DNA from: Mycobacterium sp. 852002-51971_SCH5477799-a
Lineage (GTDB): Bacteria > Actinomycetota > Actinomycetes > Mycobacteriales > Mycobacteriaceae
Assembly: GCF_001667145.1 (NCBI RefSeq)
Contig: NZ_LZIF01000039.1
Coordinates: 54,260 to 118,259 of the forward strand
DNA length: 64,000 bases
Direction: 5' to 3'
In this document: in pieces, positions 25,157 through 33,307 of the stretch
Position numbering within the stretch: the first letter of the stretch is position 1
Layout of the letters: every line of letters starts with the position of its first letter
Notes under the pieces: generated by a model
Databases searched by the model: none
Told to the model about the DNA's origin: nothing
The model's input: only the letters and a program-made list of their open reading frames with translations
Translations under genes and position numbers: made by a program

Positions 25157-26305
25157 GTGGACTTTTCATACCCGGCGGAAGTGGAGCATTTTCGCAGCGA
25201 GCTCCGTGACTGGCTCGAGGAGAACCTGACCGACGAGCTGGTCGCGGCCCGCCGGCCCACCGGCCGCGACGACGCCGCGTTCGAGATGCTGCGCGCATGG
25301 AACGCAACGATGGCCGACGCGGGCTGGGCCGCCGTGTCCTGGCCCCCTGAGTACGGGGGGCGCGGCGCCACGGTGCTCGAGCAGCTGGTCTACACCGAAG
25401 AGACCACCCGCGCTCGGGCGCCCATGCCGCTCAACGTGATTGGGCTGAACAACATCGCCCCCGCCATCATGCAGTACGGCACCGAGTCCCAGAAGCTCAC
25501 CCTGCTCCCCCGCATGATGCGCGCCGAGGACATCTGGTGCCAGGGCATGTCGGAGCCCGAGGCCGGGTCAGATCTCGCGGCGCTGCGCACCCGTGCCGTG
25601 CGAGACGGTGACGACTTCGTCGTCACCGGCCAGAAGATCTGGACCTCGCTGGGGCATCGGGCCGACTGGTGTCAGCTCTACGTGCGCACCGATCCCGACG
25701 CGCCCAAGCACAAAGGGATCTCATGCCTGATCGTCGACATGACGCTGCCCGGCATCGAAGTACGCCCGCTGGTCACACTCAACGGCGAGGCCGATTTCGC
25801 CGAGGTGTTCTTTCACGACGTGCGGGTGCCGGCCAACGCGTTACTCGGTCCACTCAACGCGGGCTGGCAGGTGGCCACCACGACGCTCAGCCACGAGCGC
25901 GCCGGGGCCGCCAGGCTGTACGCGGAGATGCAGGCCCGACTCGAGGAGCTGATCAACGACCTCGCCGCCGCCGACAACGGCGCGCTGGACGATCCGGTGA
26001 CGCTGCGGCGCCTCGGCGAAATCGCGGTCCGCATCAAGTATCTCGAGGTCCTGTGTCAGCGGTCGATTTCGGCGACACTGCACGGCGGCGATGCGTTCGG
26101 GTCCGCCAGCCTCGCCAAGACCTTGTGGGGCGAGATCGGCCAGGACCTCGCGGCACTGGCCTTCGACGCTCTCGGCAGCCGGGGCGCGGGCGCGCCGTGG
26201 GCGAACTACCGTCTGACGTCGCGGTCGCTGACCATCGCCGGCGGAACCACGCAGATCAACAAGAACATCACCGCGCAACGAGTGCTGGGGCTGCCGCGCA
26301 AATGA
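25157..26305 (+). CDS. acyl-CoA dehydrogenase, alpha-type subunit
   Basis: A 382-residue FadE-like flavoenzyme catalysing alpha,beta-dehydrogenation of acyl-CoA. It shows the FAD/substrate segments CQGMSEPEAGSDLAALRT, WTSLGHRADWC and a C-terminal GGTTQINKNITAQRVLG that keeps the conserved flavin-contact region. GTG 25157 is preceded by AGAGGAA. Its stop shares ATGA with the next ACAD gene. Adjacent unequal ACAD pairs in mycobacteria commonly form alpha2beta2 heterotetramers acting on steroid-derived or bulky CoA esters, which is the likely arrangement here. Confidence 0.92.
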   Translation: MDFSYPAEVEHFRSELRDWLEENLTDELVAARRPTGRDDAAFEMLRAWNATMADAGWAAVSWPPEYGGRGATVLEQLVYTEETTRARAPMPLNVIGLNNIAPAIMQYGTESQKLTLLPRMMRAEDIWCQGMSEPEAGSDLAALRTRAVRDGDDFVVTGQKIWTSLGHRADWCQLYVRTDPDAPKHKGISCLIVDMTLPGIEVRPLVTLNGEADFAEVFFHDVRVPANALLGPLNAGWQVATTTLSHERAGAARLYAEMQARLEELINDLAAADNGALDDPVTLRRLGEIAVRIKYLEVLCQRSISATLHGGDAFGSASLAKTLWGEIGQDLAALAFDALGSRGAGAPWANYRLTSRSLTIAGGTTQINKNITAQRVLGLPRK

Positions 26306-27423
26306 ACCTCGAACTCACCGACGAGCAGCTGGCGCTGCGCGACACCACACGGCGCTTCCTCGCCGAGAAGGCGTCGATCGCACAACATGTCCGCCCACTG
26401 CTGGACGATCCGACCGGAACGGACGAGACGGTATGGCGCGGCCTCGCCGCGCTCGGAACCACCGGGCTGCTGGTGCCGGAAGAATACGGCGGCGCCGGCA
26501 TGACGATGGTCGAGGCCGGCATCGTCGCCGAAGAGCTGGGCGCCGCGCTGCATCCTGGCCCGTGGCTATCGACCGCGGTGGCCGCCACGCGGGTGCTGAC
26601 GCGGCTGGGCGACAACGACATCGCACCGAAGTTGCTGCGCGGCATCGCGGACGGCACCACGGTGGCCGCCGTCTGCTTGCCGGATTCATCGAACACGTCC
26701 GTTTCCGCCAGCCGGCAGGAGGATGCGATTGTGTTGCGGGGCGAAATCGCCGCGGTGCCCGACGCCGCGGCCGCCGACGTCCTGCTGGTGGCCGCCGAAG
26801 ATGCCGACGGCACGGCGCTTTTCGTGGTACGGGCCGGCTCGTCCGGGCTTTCGGTGACGGCCGAGCACGGCATCGACCCCACCCGCAAGCACTTTCGGGT
26901 CATGTTCGACACCGCGCCCGCGCAACGACTGGCCGCGGCCTCGGCGGACGACCTGGCCGCGGTGATCGACGACGTGCTGATCGCCACTGCCGCCGACGCG
27001 CTCGGCGCCGCGCGCGCCATCATGGACCTCGCGGTCGAATACGCGAAAAGCAGAACACAATTCGGCCAGCCGATCGGCTCCTTTCAGGCCGTCCAGCATT
27101 TGTGTGTGGACATGTTCGAAACGGTCGAGCTGGCCCGCAGCGGTGTGATCCACGCGCTGTGGGCCAGCGACGCATTCCCGGAAGCCGATGGTCAATCGGG
27201 CGAAGAGCGCCATCTCGCCGCGCTGCGGGCCAAGGCGTTCGCCGGGCGGCTGGCCACCGTGGCCGACACCGCCATCCAGGTGTTCGGTGGGATCGGCTAC
27301 ACGTGGGAACACGATGCTCACCTATACCTCAAGCGCCTGCTGAGCTGGAGCGCGTTTCTCGGCGGGCCCGATGGCTACCTCACCGAACTCGGTGCGCGCC
27401 TTGCCAAGAGCGGCCGTCGGTGA
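26302..27423 (+). CDS. acyl-CoA dehydrogenase, second subunit
   Basis: A 373-residue ACAD that overlaps the previous gene by 4 nt (ATGA). It has the N-terminal helical domain, a diverged middle beta-domain in which the usual FAD-binding motifs are weak, and a good C-terminal domain (SRTQFGQPIGSFQAVQH, QVFGGIGYTWEHDAHLYLKR). This pattern of one canonical and one diverged partner is typical of heterotetrameric FadE pairs in sterol side-chain degradation. The stop (TGA 27421-27423) overlaps a short downstream frame starting ATG 27423. Confidence 0.92.
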   Translation: MNLELTDEQLALRDTTRRFLAEKASIAQHVRPLLDDPTGTDETVWRGLAALGTTGLLVPEEYGGAGMTMVEAGIVAEELGAALHPGPWLSTAVAATRVLTRLGDNDIAPKLLRGIADGTTVAAVCLPDSSNTSVSASRQEDAIVLRGEIAAVPDAAAADVLLVAAEDADGTALFVVRAGSSGLSVTAEHGIDPTRKHFRVMFDTAPAQRLAAASADDLAAVIDDVLIATAADALGAARAIMDLAVEYAKSRTQFGQPIGSFQAVQHLCVDMFETVELARSGVIHALWASDAFPEADGQSGEERHLAALRAKAFAGRLATVADTAIQVFGGIGYTWEHDAHLYLKRLLSWSAFLGGPDGYLTELGARLAKSGRR

Positions 27424-27626
27424 TGGAGGCCGAGTACCCGCTCACCTCGGCCCCGCCGGCACGCACATCGCTCGACCTCAACGCTGCAGTCGACCTCGAC
27501 GACGTTCGCGACTACTGCGCATCGCCCCGCAAGCCGCGTACGGGTCGAACGCCGCTCCGCGTTCTAGAATGGGTCTTTCACGGCTCTGTGCAGCGCATAT
27601 ACCGCGCCCAGTCTGATAGCCTCTAA
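27423..27626 (+). CDS. hypothetical protein, 67 aa, coupled to the ACAD gene
   Basis: The ATG at 27423 overlaps the ACAD stop (TGATG), the usual sign of coupled translation, and the frame runs 67 codons to TAA at 27624-27626. The product (MEAEYPLTSAPPARTSLDLN...) has an Asp-rich middle and a basic aromatic end, with no recognised family or membrane segment. The end of the frame covers the -10 and edge of operator 6. It could be a real small protein or a remnant of a longer third gene of the operon. Confidence 0.4.
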   Translation: MEAEYPLTSAPPARTSLDLNAAVDLDDVRDYCASPRKPRTGRTPLRVLEWVFHGSVQRIYRAQSDSL

Positions 27627-27640
27627 CAAAGATTTGGTTC
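27617..27640 (+). promoter_or_regulatory. regulon promoter/operator 6 (TetR-family regulator gene)
   Basis: TAGCCT (27617-27622) fits a -10, and one nucleotide later TAACAAAGATTTGGTTC (27624-27640) matches the shared operator. The operator covers the expected transcription start, which suggests autoregulation. Confidence 0.65.
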
Positions 27641-27655
27641 GCCAAGAGAGGACGA

Positions 27656-27703
27656 ATGCGGATGTTCGCCGGCGCGCAGTCGTCCAGATTCGCACAGCGC
27701 TAA
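27656..27703 (+). CDS. 15-aa upstream ORF (leader peptide candidate) of the TetR-family gene
   Basis: ATG 27656 is preceded by GAGAGGAC and opens 15 codons (MRMFAGAQSSRFAQR) closed by TAA at 27701-27703, only 2 nt before the presumed regulator start at 27706. The regulator start itself has no Shine-Dalgarno sequence, so translation by termination-reinitiation is likely. A larger 5' extension of the regulator in its own frame has no good start codon. Confidence 0.5.
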   Translation: MRMFAGAQSSRFAQR

Positions 27704-27705
27704 CC

Positions 27706-28986
27706 ATGGCGAAGGCCGAGTCACTGCGGGCCAGCAGCACACCTGATTCTCCGACGCGCCGCGCCGAGATCCTGGCCACGGCCGCGTCGTTGATCGCCTC
27801 GTCGGGATTGCGGACGTCGCTGCAGGAAATCGCCGATGCCGCAGGCATTCTTCCCGGCAGCCTGTATCACCATTTCGAGTCCAAAGAGGCCATCCTGGTC
27901 GAGTTGATCCGCCGCTACCAGGACGACCTGGAGCGCATCGGACGGACCGCCCAGGCGCGACTGGACGAACCCGACTCCCGCCCGGTCGCCGAACAGATCA
28001 TCGAACTCGGGTCGGCGATCGCCGACTGCGCAGTCGAGCACCGCGCCGCTTTGCAGATGTCGTTCTACGAGGGGCCGAGCACGGACCCGGAACTGATCAA
28101 GCTGACACAGCAACGGCCCGTGGCGATCCAGGAGGCGATGCTGCAGACCCTGCGCGCCGCCCGGTGGAGCGGTTACATCCAACCCGACATCGACCTTCCC
28201 ACATTGGCCGACCGGATCTGCCAAACCATGCTGCAGGTCGGCCTCGATGTCATGCGCCACAAGTCCGCCCCCGACCAGGTGGCCCGACTGCTGTGCCGAA
28301 TCATCCTGGAAGGCTTGGCAACTCGACCGCCGACCGACTCGGCGCTGGACCGCTCCAAAGCGTTCACCGCCGCCAGCGACGTCATCGCGACATGGTCCGA
28401 CGACAGCGACGCGGACCCGAGCGACAAGGCGGCAGTGGTGCGTGCGGTGGCACGAGCCGAATTCGGCCGCCGAGGATACGAGGTAACCACCGTCAGGGAC
28501 ATCGCCTCGGCGGCCGGTCTCGGCACCGGAACGGTGTATCGCGTGATCGGGTCAAAGGACGAACTTCTCGCATCGATCATGGAATCGTTCGGCAGGAAGG
28601 TCGAGGCGGGCTGGGTCAGCGTTTTGCGCTCGGATTCCACACCGATCGAAAAGCTGGACGCGTTGAGCTGGGTCAACGTCAATGCGCTCGACCGGTTTTC
28701 CGACGAGTTCAGGATCCAGCTGGCCTGGATGCGTCAATCGCCCCCGGACACACCCAACCCCGGCTGGCTCTATGCCACGCGGCTGCGGCAGATGAAAACG
28801 CTTCTCTCCGAGGGCATCCGGTCGGGCGAAATAGGCGTCGACGCGCCGTCCACAGCGATGTTGTCCCGCTGCGTCGTCGGCCTGCAGTGGATACCGGAGA
28901 ACATCCTTCGAGACATCGGGACCCGTGCGGGTCTGGTGCACGCCCGCGACACCGTCCTGCGGGGCGTCGCCGTCCGCGTCAAGTAA
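27706..28986 (+). CDS. double-headed TetR/AcrR family transcriptional regulator
   Basis: A 426-residue protein with two complete TetR units in tandem. HTH 1 is at about 18-65 (SLQEIADAAGILPGSLYHHF); HTH 2 is at about 240-285 (TVRDIASAAGLGTGTVYRVI). Each is followed by an all-helical ligand/dimerisation part, so one chain can act like a pre-formed dimer. This may explain the imperfect symmetry of the operator. ATG 27706 follows a 15-codon upstream frame. It sits inside the set of operator-bearing genes with an operator at its own promoter, so I infer that it is the regulon repressor. The ligand is probably a CoA thioester or substrate of the pathway. Confidence 0.88.
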   Translation: MAKAESLRASSTPDSPTRRAEILATAASLIASSGLRTSLQEIADAAGILPGSLYHHFESKEAILVELIRRYQDDLERIGRTAQARLDEPDSRPVAEQIIELGSAIADCAVEHRAALQMSFYEGPSTDPELIKLTQQRPVAIQEAMLQTLRAARWSGYIQPDIDLPTLADRICQTMLQVGLDVMRHKSAPDQVARLLCRIILEGLATRPPTDSALDRSKAFTAASDVIATWSDDSDADPSDKAAVVRAVARAEFGRRGYEVTTVRDIASAAGLGTGTVYRVIGSKDELLASIMESFGRKVEAGWVSVLRSDSTPIEKLDALSWVNVNALDRFSDEFRIQLAWMRQSPPDTPNPGWLYATRLRQMKTLLSEGIRSGEIGVDAPSTAMLSRCVVGLQWIPENILRDIGTRAGLVHARDTVLRGVAVRVK

Positions 28987-29009
28987 ACCTCGATCAACCC
29001 GACCCGGTA

Positions 29010-29038
29010 TTGAACCAAATAACTGTTACCCATACAGT
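29010..29038 (+). promoter_or_regulatory. regulon promoter/operator 7 (SDR gene at 29084)
   Basis: TTGAAC (29010-29015) and TACAGT (29033-29038) are separated by 17 nt. GAACCAAATAACTGTTAC (29012-29029) matches the shared operator and overlaps the -35 and spacer, as in promoters 1, 3, 4 and 5. Confidence 0.72.
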
Positions 29039-29083
29039 TGAGCAGTTAGAACCGCATTGGCGTTATCCGAGAAGGGGATTTCC

Positions 29084-29926
29084 ATGACCATTGTCGATCG
29101 GTTGCGCTACGACGGCAAGCGCGCTCTCGTCGTCGGTGGCGCGACTGGCATGGGCGCCGCGGCGGCCAAGTCAGCGGCCGAGCTGGGCGCCGAAGTCATC
29201 GTGATGGACTACGCGCCGGTGAAATACGACGTCGCCAAGTCCATTCAGGTCGACCTGCGCGACACCGCGTCGATCGACGCCGCGATCGAACAGCTGGACG
29301 GTCCGGTCCACGCCGTGTTCTCCGCCGCCGGCATCGCCGACGGGACAACCGACCTGATGGCGATCAACTTCCTCGGCCACCGGCACCTCATCGAGCGCCT
29401 ACTCGAGCGCAACCAGCTTCCGGCGGGCTCCGCCATCTGCTTCATCTCCTCGGTCGCCGGCATGGGCTGGGAGAACGACCTGGAATTGCTGACCGAGTTC
29501 TTGGCCACGCCTGACTTCGCGTCGGCCCAGGAGTGGGTCAAGGCGCACGAGGCCGAGGGCATCATTCACTACGGCTTCTCCAAGAAGGTCGTCAACGCCT
29601 ACGTCGCGACCCAGGGCTACCCCCTGCTGAAGAAGGGCATCCGGATCAACGCGATCTGCCCCGGCCCCACCGACACCCCACTGGCCCAGTCCAACGCCGA
29701 CCTGTGGCTGACCTTCGCCCAGGACTACCGCGACGAGACCGGCTCCAAGGTGCACACCCCGGAGCAGATGGGCGACGTGATGGCGTTCCTGAACAGCGCC
29801 GCGGCCTTCGGCATCAACGGCATCACGCTGTTGGTCGACTACGGGCACACGATGGCCTCGCTCACCAACGCCTACCCGCCCGGCAAGCCCATCATCGACA
29901 TCATCATGGGCCGGGTAAAGCTTTAG
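29084..29926 (+). CDS. short-chain dehydrogenase, coniferyl-alcohol dehydrogenase-like
   Basis: A 280-residue SDR. The cofactor motif VVGGATGMGAAAA (about 15-27) and the catalytic Tyr/Lys in HYGFSKK (about 160-166) follow the shortened Rossmann layout (no long region between beta-strands 2 and 3) of 3-alpha-HSD/coniferyl-alcohol dehydrogenase-type SDRs. ATG 29084 has AAGGGGA upstream; an earlier in-frame codon at 29057 is less likely. It has its own regulon promoter and is transcribed alone. Probable role: oxidation of a hydroxyl on a cyclic or steroid-like substrate. Confidence 0.88.
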   Translation: MTIVDRLRYDGKRALVVGGATGMGAAAAKSAAELGAEVIVMDYAPVKYDVAKSIQVDLRDTASIDAAIEQLDGPVHAVFSAAGIADGTTDLMAINFLGHRHLIERLLERNQLPAGSAICFISSVAGMGWENDLELLTEFLATPDFASAQEWVKAHEAEGIIHYGFSKKVVNAYVATQGYPLLKKGIRINAICPGPTDTPLAQSNADLWLTFAQDYRDETGSKVHTPEQMGDVMAFLNSAAAFGINGITLLVDYGHTMASLTNAYPPGKPIIDIIMGRVKL

Positions 29927-29979
29927 TGACGATCGCGAGCGCGGTGTAGCCGGGCGCTGCGGGTCGCCACCATCAGGAC
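29926..29979. repeat. dispersed 54-bp intergenic repeat, copy 2
   Basis: It matches the reverse complement of 8601-8654 at 47 of 54 positions and begins at the last base of the SDR stop codon. The conserved parts are the CGATCGCGAGCGCGG start and the CGGGTCGCC..CATCAGGAC end. A structural or terminator function is inferred. Confidence 0.7.
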
Positions 29980-30001
29980 GCGTGGCGCTACCGTCGAAGG
30001 C

Positions 30002-30643
30002 ATGGCACGCATCATCGTCTTCGGCGGACACGGCAAGGTCGCACTGCAGCTGGCTCGCGACCTGACCCAGCGCGGCGACCAGGTGAGCTCGGTCTTCCGC
30101 AACCCCGATCAATCCGATGACGTCGCTGCCACCGGCGCCGAGCCGGTGGTGGCCGACATCGAGCGGCTCGACACGGACGCGTTAACCGACTTGGTGACCG
30201 GGCACGAGGCGGTCGTCTTCTCGGCCGGGGCGGGCGGTGGCAATGCGGAGCGGACCTATGCGGTCGACCGGGACGCCGCGATCCGGGTGATCGACGCCGC
30301 CGCACAGGCGGGGGTCAAGCGCTTCGTCATGGTGTCCTACTTTGGCGCGGGCCCGGATCATGGTGTGCCGCAGGATGATCCGTTCTTCGCCTACGCCGAG
30401 GCCAAGGCCGCGGCCGATGCCCACCTGCGCGACAGCGACCTGGACTGGACGGTGCTGGGGCCGGGCCGGCTCACCCTCGAGCCGGCGACCGGCAAGATCG
30501 CGGTCGGGCAGGCGAAAGGACAGGTGTCGCGCGCCGACGTCGCCCTCGTCGCGGCCGCCGCACTGGCCGACGGTTCGACCATCCGGCGGACCATCGAATT
30601 CAACAACGGCGACGTCCCGATCGCGGAGGCGTTGGCGAACTGA
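30002..30643 (+). CDS. NAD(P)H-binding protein, YwnB/HSCARG-like
   Basis: A 213-residue atypical SDR with a short Rossmann domain. The start MARIIVFGGHGKVALQLARD carries a GGxGKV variant of the NADP motif, there is a MVSYFGAG segment where Ser/Tyr would sit, and no clear catalytic YxxxK. Such proteins bind NADP(H) and can serve as redox sensors or reductases. A TACCGT -10 (29989-29994) ends 7 nt before the ATG, so the start is probably leaderless. It lies just before the metE riboswitch but has no evident link to it. Confidence 0.85.
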   Translation: MARIIVFGGHGKVALQLARDLTQRGDQVSSVFRNPDQSDDVAATGAEPVVADIERLDTDALTDLVTGHEAVVFSAGAGGGNAERTYAVDRDAAIRVIDAAAQAGVKRFVMVSYFGAGPDHGVPQDDPFFAYAEAKAAADAHLRDSDLDWTVLGPGRLTLEPATGKIAVGQAKGQVSRADVALVAAAALADGSTIRRTIEFNNGDVPIAEALAN

Positions 30644-31024
30644 CTAAGCTACCTCTCGCAGCTGGTCTGTTTACGCCGCAACCGCGGCGTGGGCATCGAG
30701 CGAGGCAAACGTTAGTAACGCTTCGTGAGAGGGAACCCGGTGAGAATCCGGGACTGTCCCGCAACGGTATGCAGGAACGACCGCCGTCACAAGCACTGGT
30801 CATCACGACTGGGAAGCGACGGCCACTAGGAGCACCACCCGGTGCACGCCTGCGAGTCCGGAGACCTGCCGGCTGTGCCGGGCGCGCCGCGTCCGGCGGC
30901 TCATCGCCTCGAGGAATGGGCGTCAGGCTGCAGCCGTTGCGGTTGGTACCCGGGTACGCACCGCTATCGGATCGGCTGCACGTCCGCCGGCGGTGACCAC
31001 CACGCCGATTTAAGGACGAAAATC
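30644..31024 (+). other. 380-bp leader region of metE containing the cobalamin riboswitch
   Basis: No gene is seen here. The region holds the promoter area of metE (about 30645-30710), the cobalamin aptamer (about 30712-30885), a GC-rich stretch that can serve as expression platform (30885-31000), and AAGGA upstream of the GTG start. Confidence 0.7.
30712..30885 (+). ncRNA. cobalamin (B12) riboswitch upstream of metE
   Basis: The conserved aptamer parts appear in order: GAGAGGGAACCCGGTGAGAA near 30727, GGGACTGTCCCGCAACGGTA near 30750, the GGCCACTAGG element (30821-30830), and the B12 box GAGTCCGGAGACCTGCC (30854-30870). It precedes the cobalamin-independent methionine synthase, where adenosyl- or methylcobalamin is known in mycobacteria to shut off expression when B12 is available. 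Confidence 0.95.
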
Positions 31025-33295
31025 GTGACCCCTCAAGCATTCACCGCAACGGTTGTCGGCTCGCCGCGCATCGGTCCGAAGCGCGAACTCAAGCGCGCCA
31101 CCGAGGGCTACTGGGCCGGGCGCACCACCCGAGCCGATCTGGAAAAGGTCGCCGCCACCCTGCGCCGCGATACCTGGAAGGGCCTGGCCGACGCCGGCCT
31201 GGACTCGGTCCCGGTGAACACCTTCTCCTACTACGATCAGGTGCTCGACACCGCGGTCATGCTGGGCGCGCTGCCGGAGCGCGCCGCGCGGGTTCCCGAC
31301 GACCTGGACCGCTACTTCGCCGCCGCGCGCGGAAACAAAGACGTCGCACCCCTGGAGATGACCAAGTGGTTCGACACCAACTATCACTACATCGTTCCCG
31401 AGGTCGAGCCCGCGACGAAATTCGCGCTGAACCCGGACAAGGTGCTTTCGGAGTTGAAAGAGGCTCTTGAGCAAGGGATTCCGGCGCGCCCAGTGGTCAT
31501 CGGCCCGATCACCTTCCTGCTGCTCAGCAAGGCCGTCAATGGTGGCGGGGCGCCGATCGAACGCCTGCAGGAACTGGTGCCGATCTACTGCGAGTTGCTG
31601 TCACTGTTGGCCGACAACGGCGCACAGTGGGTGCAGATCGACGAGCCGGCTCTGGTGACCGACATCTCCCCCGACGCCCCCGCGCTGGCCGAGGCCGTCT
31701 ACAACGCGCTGGGCAAGGCGACCGACCGGCCCGCCATCTACGTCGCCACGTACTTCGGTGATCCGGGCGACTCGTTGGCCGCGCTGGCCCGCACGCCGGT
31801 CGAGGCGATCGGCGTCGACCTGGTCTACGGTGCCGACACCGCGATCGCGGCGGTGCCCGAGCTGGCCACCAAGACCGTGGTGGCCGGTGTCGTGGACGGG
31901 CGCAACATCTGGCGCACCGACCTCGAGTCGGCGCTGGACAAGCTGGCCACCCTGGTCGGATCGGCGGGCCACGTAGCGGTCTCGACGTCCTGCTCGACGC
32001 TGCACGTGCCGTACTCGCTGGAGCCCGAGACCGGCCTGGATGAGGCGCTGCGCAGCTGGCTGGCGTTCGGACGGGAAAAGGTCGTCGAAGTGGTGACGCT
32101 CGCCCGCGCACTGAACGAGGGCCGCGACGCCGTCGCCGACGAGATCGCGGCGTCCAACGCCGCGGTGGCGTCTCGCAAGAGCGACCCGCGCCTGCACAAC
32201 GACCGCATCCGGGTCCGCATCGACTCGATCGTCGCGTCGGGCACGCACCGTGGTGACGCGGCTCAGCGTCGCGCCAGCCAGGAGGCGCGGCTGCAGCTGC
32301 CGCCGCTGCCGACCACCACTATCGGGTCGTTCCCGCAGACCGTCGAGATCCGCAAGGCGCGCGCCGCGCTGGTCGCCGGCGAGATCGACGAGGCCGAATA
32401 CCAGAGGCGGATGAAACAAGAGATCGCCGACGTCATCGAGTTGCAGGAGAGCCTCGGGATTGACGTGCTGGTGCACGGCGAGCCGGAGCGCAATGACATG
32501 GTGCAGTATTTCGCCGAGCAGCTGGACGGATTCTTCGCCACCAAGAACGGCTGGGTGCAGTCCTACGGCAGCCGCTGCGTGCGCCCGCCGGTGCTCTTCG
32601 GCGACGTGATCCGCCAGCACCCGATGACGGTGGAGTGGGCGAAGTACGCGCAGTCGCTGACCGACAAGCCGGTCAAGGGCATGCTGACCGGACCGGTGAC
32701 GATCCTGGCGTGGTCGTTCGTCCGGGACGATCAACCGCTGGCCGACACCGCCAACCAGGTGGCGCTGGCGATCCGCGACGAGACCGTCGATCTGCAGGAT
32801 GCCGGCATCGCGGTCATCCAGGTCGACGAGCCCGCGTTGCGCGAGCTGCTACCGCTGCGTCGCGACGATCAGCAGGACTACTTGCGTTGGGCCGTAGGGT
32901 CTTTCCGCTTGGCCACGTCCGGCGTCGCGGATTCCACCCAGATCCACACCCACCTGTGCTATTCGGAATTCGGTGAGGTGATCGGAGCCATCGCCGATCT
33001 GGACGCCGACGTGACGTCCATCGAGGCGGCGCGTTCACACATGGAGGTGCTGGACGACCTGAACTCGATCGGCTTCTCGAACAGCGTGGGCCCGGGCGTC
33101 TACGACATCCACTCGCCGCGGGTGCCGAGCACGGGCGAGATGGCCGAGTCGCTGCGCGCCGCGCTGCGGGCGGTTCCCGCCGAGCGGCTGTGGGTCAACC
33201 CCGACTGCGGGTTGAAGACCCGCAACTCCGACGAGGTGAGCGCGTCGCTGAAGAACATGGTTGCCGCGGCACACGAGGTGCGCGCGGGCGCCTAA
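31025..33295 (+). CDS. metE: cobalamin-independent methionine synthase
   Basis: A 756-residue 5-methyltetrahydropteroyltriglutamate-homocysteine methyltransferase, the last step of methionine synthesis without B12. The double-barrel architecture is visible: an N-terminal barrel starting [20 protein letters not shown] and a C-terminal catalytic barrel with zinc ligands in [11 protein letters not shown] and NPDCGLKTR, plus [12 protein letters not shown] at its start. The GTG 31025 has AAGGA 8 nt upstream; the open frame extending into the riboswitch is not coding. The length is normal for the family. Regulation is by the riboswitch just upstream. Confidence 0.97.
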   Translation: MTPQAFTATVVGSPRIGPKRELKRATEGYWAGRTTRADLEKVAATLRRDTWKGLADAGLDSVPVNTFSYYDQVLDTAVMLGALPERAARVPDDLDRYFAAARGNKDVAPLEMTKWFDTNYHYIVPEVEPATKFALNPDKVLSELKEALEQGIPARPVVIGPITFLLLSKAVNGGGAPIERLQELVPIYCELLSLLADNGAQWVQIDEPALVTDISPDAPALAEAVYNALGKATDRPAIYVATYFGDPGDSLAALARTPVEAIGVDLVYGADTAIAAVPELATKTVVAGVVDGRNIWRTDLESALDKLATLVGSAGHVAVSTSCSTLHVPYSLEPETGLDEALRSWLAFGREKVVEVVTLARALNEGRDAVADEIAASNAAVASRKSDPRLHNDRIRVRIDSIVASGTHRGDAAQRRASQEARLQLPPLPTTTIGSFPQTVEIRKARAALVAGEIDEAEYQRRMKQEIADVIELQESLGIDVLVHGEPERNDMVQYFAEQLDGFFATKNGWVQSYGSRCVRPPVLFGDVIRQHPMTVEWAKYAQSLTDKPVKGMLTGPVTILAWSFVRDDQPLADTANQVALAIRDETVDLQDAGIAVIQVDEPALRELLPLRRDDQQDYLRWAVGSFRLATSGVADSTQIHTHLCYSEFGEVIGAIADLDADVTSIEAARSHMEVLDDLNSIGFSNSVGPGVYDIHSPRVPSTGEMAESLRAALRAVPAERLWVNPDCGLKTRNSDEVSASLKNMVAAAHEVRAGA

Positions 33296-33307
33296 GACGC
33301 GAGCAGA

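Noticed and set aside
30842..31024. N-terminal extension of MetE
   Set aside because: It overlaps the B12 box of the riboswitch; GTG 31025 has a ribosome-binding site and gives the family N-terminus.
31601..32734. 377-aa minus-strand open frame in metE
   Set aside because: Antisense shadow rich in Arg/Asp/His; no motif.
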